DNA of 64,000 bases, from the NCBI RefSeq assembly GCF_002104995.1, contig NW_024468249.1:1922001-1986000 (forward strand). Reading direction: 5' to 3'. The notes beneath the pieces were generated by a model. The model searched no databases. It saw nothing but the letters and a program-made list of their open reading frames with translations, and was not told where the DNA came from. The stretch is from Linderina pennispora (taxonomy: Eukaryota > Kickxellomycota > Kickxellomycetes > Kickxellales > Kickxellaceae). Shown in pieces: positions 56,433 to 64,000 of this stretch; position 1 is the stretch's first letter; each line of letters starts with the position of its first letter. Position numbers and translations under genes: made by a program.

Positions 56433-59400
56433 ATGGGCTCGTGGAAAGAACTCCTCTGCGCAGAATGCGCAGTCCGCCAAGAACTACCACTGCATGAACA
56501 TCGGTGCTGTCCAGCAAGATCTTAATGTAAATATTGAGAACGGTCTGAGCACCAGCGAAGCCGAGAAGCGCCTGGCCGAATACGGCACCAACGAGATGCG
56601 TGGTGGCGGCCGGCCCAGCGCCTTCAAGATTCCTGTTCCGGCAGCTGGCCAACATCATGACGCTGATTCTGATTGCCGCTGTCGTCGTCGCCTTCGTCAC
56701 AAAGGATTGGATTGAAGCTGGTAAGTTGATACATAATTTGGAAGACGAATATTGCGAAATATGTATATTTTTTTTCCCATGCATGGCATTTCTAACTTTT
56801 CTCCGCATGCATTTATCCATTGTCTAGCTGTCGTCATCGCCATCATCATCCTCAACACCGCCATTGGATTCTTCCAGGAATTCAAAGCCGAGAAGACCAT
56901 GGACTCACTGCGCAAGATGTCGTCCCCGACATCCCGTGTCCTGCGCAATGGTCATCAGATTGTGGATCCCTACGATCGATCCTTGTTCCTGGCGACGTCC
57001 TGTATCTCGAGACCGGAGACTGTGGTCGGCGCTGACTGCCGGCTGTTCGAGGTGTTCAACTTTGAGACTGACGAGGCTCTGCTGACCTGGCGAGGCCCTG
57101 CCGATTTCCAAGGAGGTTGATTCCTTCACTGACCCCGAGTTGCCGCTGGGCGACCGCATCAACCTGTCCTTTGCCAGCACAATGGTGACCAAGGGCCGCG
57201 CCAAAGGCTGTTGTCTACGCGACCGGCATGGCATCCGAGGTCGGTAAGATCGCCAAGAAGCTCATGGAGAGCGACAAGCCCAAGAAGACCCCGCTGCAGC
57301 GTGGACTCGACAAGATGGCCTGGGTCCTGCTGGGCGTTGCCATCATCTCAGTGCTGATCGTCTTTGGCGTCAACAAGTTCAAGATTAGCAACGAGGTCCT
57401 GCTGTACGCCATCGGTCCTGGCTATCGCCACCAATTCCCGAGGTCTGGTTGCCTATCGTCACGCTGACCATGGCTCTGGGCGTCCACACACTGGCCAAGA
57501 AGCGCGCGCTGGTGCGCCAGCTCGTGGCTCTTGAGAGCCTTGGCTCAGTGACAAACATTTGCTCGGACAAGACCGGAACCCTGACGCAATCCAAGATGGT
57601 CATGGTGCGTGCATGGCTGCCCATTGAGGGCTTCTTCCGCGTCGCCGGCCTGGGATTCGAGCCCGTCGGCGAGGTCACCACCGAGACTGTGTGCACTGAG
57701 GAACTCAAGACTGACGTCAACTTCGAGACCGAGCCTCTGGTGTCGGACTCCAAGAAGACCGTGGTCGTTACCAAGGACAACATGTCACCTGTGTTCCGCA
57801 GGCTGACCGAGGCTGCTGCCCTGTGCAACATGTCCGAGATCAAGAAGGACCAGGAGACCGGTGACTGGTTCGGCATCGGCGACCCGACTGAGGTCGCTCT
57901 GCAGGTTTTCGCCGTCAAAGCTGTCGATGGGCAAGCCAACGCTGACCAACGACGAGCACCAGTGGAAGATTGTTTGCGAGTACCCGTTCGATTCGAGCAT
58001 TAAGCGCATGAGCGTCGTGATCGAAAACCGCATCACCGGCGAGAAGCTGCTGGTGCTCAAGGGTGCCACCGAGCGCGTTGTTCCCTGCTGCTCGGCGGTC
58101 CAGGAGGGCAGGCACGTTGTCCCCATCTCCCCCGACCAGCTGCAGCCGTACCTGGACCCGCAGGTTGAGAGCATGGCCCGTGATGGTCTGCGTGTGCTTT
58201 CGATTGCCTTCCGCCCGCTGACCGAGCATGAGCTCACTGTTGATATGAACAAGGACCGACCGCGAGGATGTCGAGCAGAACATGACGTTCCTGGGCCTTG
58301 TTGGTATCTACGACCCGCCGCGCCCCGAGTCGCGCCCCAGTGTCCTCGAGTGCTACCGCGCTGGCATTCAGGTCACCATGCTGACCGGCGACCACCCCGA
58401 AACCGCCGCCGCCATTGCGCGCCAGGTTGCTATCCTGCCCGAGGAGAACTCTGTTGAGCTGACCGACAAGAGCCCAGCGCAGCACCAGGCTGTGACGATG
58501 GGCCCGCTGGTTATGACTGCTCGCGAATTCGACCGCATGTCTGACGAGGAAATTGATGCTCTGCCGAGCTCCCGCATGTCATTGCTCGCTGCAGCCCCGA
58601 TACAAAGGTCAAGATGATCCAGGCCATGCATCGCCGCAACGGCATTGTGGCCATGACTGGCGACGGCGTCAACGACTCGCCCAGCCTCAAGTTTGCCGAC
58701 GTCGGCATTGCCATGGGCATGGCTGGTTCGGATGTCGCCAAGCAGGCTTCAGAGATCATCCTGACTGATGACAACTTTGCCACCATTGTGCGTGCAGTGC
58801 GTGAAGGCCGCCGCGTGTTCAGCAACATCCAGCGCTTCTGCTGCGTGCTGGTTGCCGGAAACGTCGGTGAACTCTCGTGTCTCCTGCTTGGCTTGGCCTT
58901 CAGTGACACGAATGGCGAGACTGTGTTCCCCCTGTCACCGGTGGCGATCCTGGTCAACAATCTCCTGACCGGTACGCCGCCGGCCATGGCCCTTGGTGTC
59001 GAGAAGGCGTGGCCGACGATCATGGACGAGCCCCCGCGTTCGACCTCCAGCGGCCTGTTTTCGTGGGAAGTGCAGTCGGACATTGTGTTCTATGGTCTCT
59101 CCATCGGCATGCTGTCGATCGTCGACTTCTGGCTGGTCATCAGCGGCTTTGGCAACGGCGACATGGGCGAGCACTGCAACATGGAGTACAATGACAGCTG
59201 CGATCTGGTGTACCGGGCGCGCGGCACTACCTTTGCTACCCTGACTATTGCCATCCTCCTCCACTCGTACAACTGCCGCCGCCTACGCGGTCCCATGTGG
59301 AACTGGAGCATGATCAAGCGGTTCCACGAGAACAAGTTCCTGTTTGGCGGCTTCATCAGCGGTACCATCCTGTGCATCATGTGCCTCTACATCCCTGGCC

Positions 59401-59621
59401 TCAACACCCGTGTGCTGAAGCTCAAGGGCATCAGCTGGGAGTGGGGCGTTGTGCTCGTCACTCTGCTGGTGTTCCTCATCATGTCCGAGCTGTACAAGCT
59501 GGCCAAGCGCAAGTTCCTCAAGCCCATCAAGGTCGCCACTGCTGAGCAAGAGCGTCTGCAGCGCATCTGGACCGAGAACACGCTGGCCAGCAACGACAAC
59601 GACTACTCTGGCAAGAAGTAA
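56433..59621 (+). CDS. ENA1: P-type cation ATPase, fungal ENA (type IID, Na+/K+ efflux), two exons, frame broken
   Basis: Plasma-membrane Na+/K+-exporting ATPase used in salt and alkaline stress. Begins MGSWKE, then NENGLSTSEAEKRLAEYGTN-type cation-ATPase N-terminal domain. The intron (56721-56827, 107 nt, GTAAGT to GTCTAG) splits WIEA/AVVIAIIIL. Order seen: actuator LTGEALPISKEV, with a one-base insertion at TGE near 57090; LPIVTLTMALGVHTLAKKR; phosphorylation site CSDKTGTLTQSKMV near 57560; LVLKGATERV; TGDGVNDSPSLKFADVGIAM near 58660; EGRRVFSNIQRF; and C-terminal transmembrane helices. FGVNKFKISNEVLLYAI closely resembles ENA proteins and not SERCA or PMR1. Stop 59619-59621, end SNDNDYSGKK. 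About 1027 residues. Frame breaks near 56455, 56625, 56980, 57080, 57210, 57420, 57930, 58255 and 58600. Confidence 0.9.
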
Positions 59622-59681
59622 ACCGTTTTTCTTTCATATCAAGTTTTCCTATGCAAATTTTAATGTACGAATCCCATTCAT

Positions 59682-60191
59682 TCACTCGTCGTCAGACACA
59701 TCAAACTCGTCCTTGACCACCATCAGCGGCACCTCGAGCGTCTTCATGAAATAATCACTAACATGGCCGCCCACAATGGTCTTGAGTGCAGTGTCGGCGG
59801 ACCTGCCGACGACGACCAAATCCACGACCGTCTGCAGCTCCTTCTTGATGAACTTGGCAGCAATCGGACCCACATTGCCCTCGTCCTTGATCGAGATCCA
59901 CTCAAACGACAGCAGTGACTCAAATCTCGACAGAAACTGCTTGCATTTCATCATCGAGTCCTCGGCGTTCTCGCGGATCTCAGCATTCAGCTGCTCCGTC
60001 TGCCGGTTGATCAGATTCAGGTTTGACCGCTTGTACAGAGCAACTACGTACAGGAATATCAGCCGGTACTTGACCTTCAGCTTCAAGCACAGAGAGCACG
60101 CGTATTCAGCAGCAGCGTAGCCCTCGCGCGAGTCGTCAATCCGCACCACAATCGTGTACGGCCGGTTGGCATCGGCGATATTCATTGTCAT
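59682..60191 (-). CDS. universal stress protein (UspA family)
   Basis: Intact frame of 167-169 residues (ATG 60191 or 60185; MTMNIADANRPYTIVVRIDD). The UspA-like alpha/beta fold is visible: strand TIVVRIDDS, helix SREGYAAAEYACSLCL, strand RLIFLYVVALY, a helix-rich middle (SMMKCKQFLSRFESLLS), and the characteristic C-terminal block VDLVVVGRSADTALKTIVG followed by HVSDYFMKTLEVPLMVV. The C-terminus is acidic, DEFDVSDDE. The glycine-rich ATP-binding loop is divergent (GRS-x-VGG), so nucleotide binding is uncertain. Convergent with the ATPase gene, 60 bp apart. Role in stress response is family knowledge only. Confidence 0.85.
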   Translation of the reverse strand: MTMNIADANRPYTIVVRIDDSREGYAAAEYACSLCLKLKVKYRLIFLYVVALYKRSNLNLINRQTEQLNAEIRENAEDSMMKCKQFLSRFESLLSFEWISIKDEGNVGPIAAKFIKKELQTVVDLVVVGRSADTALKTIVGGHVSDYFMKTLEVPLMVVKDEFDVSDDE

Positions 60192-60718
60192 GTGCTGATG
60201 GCGCTTTTCAAATATTAGAGAATAGACCTAGCAACGGCGTTGAAAGGGTGTGCTGGCAAGGTGAAGAGAAGGGGAAACGAGTGGCAGCTAGGTGGCTAAA
60301 GTGTGATTTTGTGGCGATGTTCCAGCTGGTCTTGTCACCACCACCCCACACCTATGTTTTCGTTTTTGGCCCCACACATGTCCCAGACACAAATATGGTG
60401 TGCCATCATGTGGTCCCAAGAAATCGCCCATCCCTCTGCCAGCCTTGGCGGCAATGCAGAAACGCTTTCCAGATTTAATAGCCATCGGTCATACGATGCC
60501 CTTTTTTTTTTATCCTGCACGCATAGCAACTTTAGTTTTCTCTATTCACGGAACTGCCACGGGTCGAGGGAATGCACTGCTGCCTGCGACTGACAGCCAC
60601 ACAACTGCGGCAACCACTCATTCGCTGCTTTTTCTACTCTGCTTTTCCCAGGAATTCACACTATTATCTCCATTCGTCCCCATTTGCGCGCCAAACTTTT
60701 TCTGAAACCTCTTGCCAA
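60192..60718. other. intergenic, divergent promoter region
   Basis: Between the stress-protein gene (minus) and the HAD gene (plus). A T10 run is near 60501. No gene seen. Confidence 0.4.
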
Positions 60719-62331
60719 ATGCCCGATTCCACCTCCACCGCCAATGCGCCTGCCGGCCCCCCGGTGCGCCGCAAGCAGGAGCCTGCAGACTGGCTCCTGT
60801 ATCAGACAACGCGCAGCCCGGCGGTGTTCAACCTGCCCGTGTACACCAGCACGATTGACTGGGAGCTGCCGATGACCGAGGATGACTTTCTGTATCGCCG
60901 TCAGCTGCGCCAGCTGCGCCAGAACAAGCAGGGAATAACGCGGCTGACCATCATCGACTTTGACAACACACTGTTCAAGTCGCCGCTGCCAAACCCGGAG
61001 CTCTGGGACTCGAGCCTGATCGGGATGCTGATGAGCTACTGACCTCGGGTGGTTCCACGACGCACGTACCCTCAGCCCTCCGTATCTAGAGCACGCGAGC
61101 AACCACTGGATTGAGCCCGTCGTCAAGCTGGTGCGCAAGGAGACAGCGCGTAACGACACATTAGTGGTGCTATTGACTGGCCGCTCGCACATCGCATACC
61201 GCAAACTAGTACTTGGCTTGTTGGCACGCAAGAACTTGCTCGATTTTGATTTGGTAATCCTGAAGGAGACGCCAACACGCGAGTCGCCGCTGGTCGTAGC
61301 AGGCCGATGACTTTGAGGCGCGTGTGAGCAAGGCCAAGTCGCCGTTGACATTCGATTACAAGATGACAGTGGTTGAGGATATCATCTCGGCATTCCCAGA
61401 CATCTCCGAAGTCGCCATGTGGGACGACCGTGTACACCAGTGCGAGAAAATGCAGCATTACCTGGACTCGCTCAAGGACCGCAGCGGGGCCATACATAAG
61501 GCGGTTATTTACCAGGTGTATCCGCAGACCAATTTACATGGATAACAAGAACGAGCATGAGCTTGTCAGCGCCATGGTTGACGAATACAATGCTCGTGTG
61601 AGAATGGCATCACTGAGCCTGCCAGGAGCAGGAGGTGATTGACGGTCTGCCACTCGGGTCGATCAGACTGAGCAAGTTTACAAAGCACACATTTGTCCAT
61701 CTGGATACCCCCAGCCGGAGTCTGCTGGAGCGCTGCGTGCGTAGCCCACATGGCTGGTCGCGCTTAACATCGGCTGGTATGCGGCTGATGGGGCTCGAAA
61801 AGCCCCTGGCCAGTGACGAGCTCCTTGAGCAGTACAGGATTTCGCCAGGCGGCCAGACGACGCTTTATGTCAACGAGTTTGCTACGCTGCCGAACCGCCT
61901 GATGGCGGTCAAGGTCCGGTCTCTGAAGAACGAAAGCGGGGATCACATTGTGCCGCCTGAGGGTGCTTCATGGATAATTATTGTTGGTGCCAACGCAGCG
62001 GGCGGTGCGCACACAGGCATGGCAAAGTATATTCAGAGATGGGTTCCATTGCGTCGGTGGCGAGCTGGAGCTGGAGGGTACATTTGAGGAGAAGATTCTG
62101 ACCAGGGCTGACATCGTTAAGCGGCCGGTGGTGCAGAAGGCGGAGGATATCAGCCTGGGCGGTCTTGTGTGCCAGTTCTGGCCCGAGCTGCACGGCCCGA
62201 GCATCGGCATGGCTGTGCGCGAGGTGCGCCGCCGGATGGCAGCCAAAGAGATCGAGAACTCTGAGGAGAACAGGGCGGCGATCACCGAGATTGTGCGTAC
62301 GCTGGCCATGTCCAGCACATATAATTTTTAA
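60719..62331 (+). CDS. HAD-family 'Swiss army knife RNA repair-like' protein, frame broken
   Basis: Fungal protein with a HAD-like phosphatase domain of the HAD_SAK_1 type. Start 60719 MPDSTSTANAPAGPPVRRKQ, then the signature ITRLTIIDFDNTLFKSPLPN (HAD motif I DxDNT) near 60950, DLGWFHDARTLSPPYLEHAS, ARNDTLVVLLTGRS (motif II T), and VVEDIISAFPDISEVAMWDD (motifs III/IV acidic). A second region of about 200 residues, with WSRLTSAGMRLMGLEKPL, ISPGGQTTLYVNEFA, then GGLVCQFWPELHG, is less familiar. Ends LAMSSTYNF, stop 62329-62331. Frame breaks near 61040, 61305, 61535, 61630 and 62035. About 537 residues. Phosphatase activity is family inference. Confidence 0.8.
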
Positions 62332-63820
62332 TGTTATTCGGATGTGTAGATGTGCTTTTGTTTACAATGAACATGCCCATTTCATTCTAGTCACACCTGG
62401 GTGCTGATCTTAATAGCCCGCAACTTTCGGTACCAGCAATACCCCACAGGAACCCTACTACTGATAGTGTTCGAAAGATAGTAGCTGCAGGTGTGGGGTA
62501 GAAGCCGAATGTGCGCGTAAAAATAAAAGCCAGACTATTATTATCGCGTACTCGTTACCTTCACAAAGAATCTACACTGGTTCCAGTTGCCTCTTTTGTA
62601 GGTATTACTTCGACTGCAAGGAGAAGTCAGACTATCTACCCACGTTCATGGTATTCATCTCAGCAGAAAGGCTGCGCAAACCCGAGACGTCTGAGCACCC
62701 AGTATATTTTTAGCCAATGCATTCCTCATGCACAATAGATTTCCGGATACCCTCATCAAGCATGCTTATTTACAGAAGCCTGTGCCAGCCAGCTGAAGGA
62801 TGTGCAATAGGCGTATTCGTTCATGTTTTCTGCACATTGCCAACAAGGCGCCGCTGACTTTCATTTTATTTTTCAGTCACAATGGATGTAACAAGTATAC
62901 CCAAATAGAAATACTTGATGCTTCTAATGGTATCCTTATTTCTGTCTCGGTAAGACGAGTATCTTGAAACATGTTGGACTTTTGAACGAGGAAAAGTCTT
63001 ATAAATGGTAATGGCGGCCTCCGGCATACTCTCTTTCGACCTCATCACCCAGCATCACCACACCAGCACTATTAGGCCATTGCATTGAGACTGCTACCTC
63101 TCACTTTTTTGCATTTGCATTTGCATTCTTGCACACAATCTTATTCATTTGCCACACCCTTGTTCATCCCGACCTCCTCTCCATCTTGCCTCGTAAGACT
63201 TTCTCGTTGCAATACACTAAACATGATGGCCAGTCAAACTAGCACATATCCGGCATATGGGCAAAGCCATTGCTATGAAGGGCTGCACTCATATGGCCTT
63301 TGGGTTTCAGTGGTGCACCTGCTGTGGCACGCATACAATACAGTGTGCCTACCTGCCATGAAACCTTCAACGGCTGTAAGTGCTAGCAGGCATGATACTT
63401 GCGCATGTCGATTGTTTTGCGCTTTCTCGACTTTCTGTTTTTCACCTAGTGTACATTTCTTTTCCACACCTATTTCTTTTCTTAAATTATCACAATTCCA
63501 CACATTGGTTTCTACATAAACCGTCCGCCACTTCAATTCATAGAGCCATTCATGAACATTTTAAATGCATTATCCATCTGCATTGATTAGTTGGACATTT
63601 TTGTTATTTTTGACCCAATGCAAACATATTATAATAAGATTGGCGGAGGGAGTGGCAAGAGTGTGAAACTACACCACCACCAACCTAGACAATCTTGGGT
63701 TTGAACGAAATGCAAAGGAGATGGACCAAAATAACAAAAAAGCCGTGCAATCCCTAGGACTCAGCGAGCCAGCTGGGAGAAGCACATGTCTACGGGTGGA
63801 CATATAGGAGATAGGAGGGT
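62332..63820. other. intergenic between convergent genes
   Basis: 1.5 kb with the hairpin at 62440-62500. A short frame starts at ATG 63223 (MMASQTSTYPAYGQSHCYEG) and meets a GTAAGT donor-like site at about 63379; it may be an exon of a small gene but nothing supports it further. Confidence 0.35.
62440..62500. repeat. hairpin / nested inverted repeat
   Basis: TACCCCACA (62440-62448) pairs with TGTGGGGTA (62492-62500), and inside it CTACTA (62455-62460) pairs with TAGTAG (62479-62484), leaving a small internal loop and an 18-nt apical loop. It lies 108 nt after the stop of the HAD gene. Confidence 0.55.
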
Positions 63821-64000
63821 TTAGATGTGGCTGTCAAGGGTGGTCTTGACGGCGTTCATGACGCTGGTGCGGATCTTGGCGCGGACGTCGGGGGTGAAAG
63901 CCTGGTTAACGACCTGGGCGGCCTCACGGACAATCTTCTGCGAGTCGGCCAGGGCCTCCTCGAAGGTCGGGCGCATGCTGCGGACAATCTGGCTGGCGAC
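63821..64000 (-). CDS. unidentified protein, C-terminal 59 residues, cut by window end
   Basis: Open to the right edge on the minus strand, stop TAA at 63821-63823. Reads through VASQIVRSMRPTFEEALADS, QKIVREAAQVVNQAF, TPDVRAKIRTSVMNAVKT and ends TLDSHI. Predicted helical and soluble. Codons are almost all G/C-ending (GCC, GTC, CGC, AAG), as in the adenylate kinase gene, which indicates an abundant transcript. Not recognised; start outside the window. Confidence 0.6.
   Translation of the reverse strand, partial: VASQIVRSMRPTFEEALADSQKIVREAAQVVNQAFTPDVRAKIRTSVMNAVKTTLDSHI

Overview
The window is nuclear DNA from a filamentous or early-diverging fungus. The evidence is protein-coding genes with short spliceosomal introns (about 40 to 170 nt; GTAAGT-like donors, CTAAC-like branch sites, TAG/CAG acceptors), Pol II TATA boxes, fungal families (ENA-type P-ATPase, NPR/HAL-type kinases, Net1/Dnt1-type nucleolar protein, YPQ PQ-loop transporter), a fungal complex I 21 kDa subunit (so not a Saccharomyces-type yeast) and two tRNA-Gln genes. 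The GH46 chitosanase and the gene style make me think of a zoopagomycete such as the Kickxellomycotina, but that is an impression, not a demonstration.

Layout. 0-8 kb: the 3' end of an ABCB transporter cut by the window edge, a small cysteine-rich secreted candidate, a Rad17/Rad24 checkpoint clamp loader, an orphan 251-residue protein, and two small doubtful genes. 8-20 kb: a dense housekeeping block with GABA transaminase, adenylate kinase, a small single-pass membrane protein, U2 snRNP A' (LEA1), the complex I 21 kDa subunit, the bc1 assembly chaperone CBP3 and a Net1-like nucleolar protein. 20-24 kb: a complete ABCB multidrug-type transporter on the minus strand; its last 790 bp are nearly identical, in inverted orientation, to the first 790 bp of the window. 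24-27 kb: an AT-rich, gene-poor island with a decayed secreted-protein gene, a diverged repeat and a tRNA-Gln. 27-38 kb: secreted and surface functions (SGNH/GDSL-like esterase, Thr/Pro-rich wall-anchored protein, GH46 chitosanase) together with a vacuolar PQ-loop transporter, an Mtm1-like mitochondrial carrier and a second tRNA-Gln. 38-51 kb: a seven-helix receptor-like protein, an HCS1-type helicase, two paralogous kinases, a RAB3GAP2-like protein and two paralogous GT25-like glycosyltransferases. 51-64 kb: a coiled-coil protein, an ENA-type cation ATPase, a universal stress protein, a HAD 'Swiss army knife' protein, and the 3' end of an unidentified, highly codon-biased gene.

The most pervasive feature is dozens of single-base reading-frame breaks in conserved genes, next to perfectly intact ones. 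Reading across the breaks restores ordinary conserved domains, so I treat most as consensus-sequence indels, not pseudogenes, and give one span per gene. I see no transposase, reverse transcriptase, CRISPR array or defence-like operon. The genes are mostly unrelated housekeeping loci. Candidates for novelty are the interleaved kinase/GT25 duplicated cluster, the diverged small-ORF repeat at 19.6 and 26.3 kb, the decayed AT-rich secreted gene, and the small cysteine-rich secreted protein.
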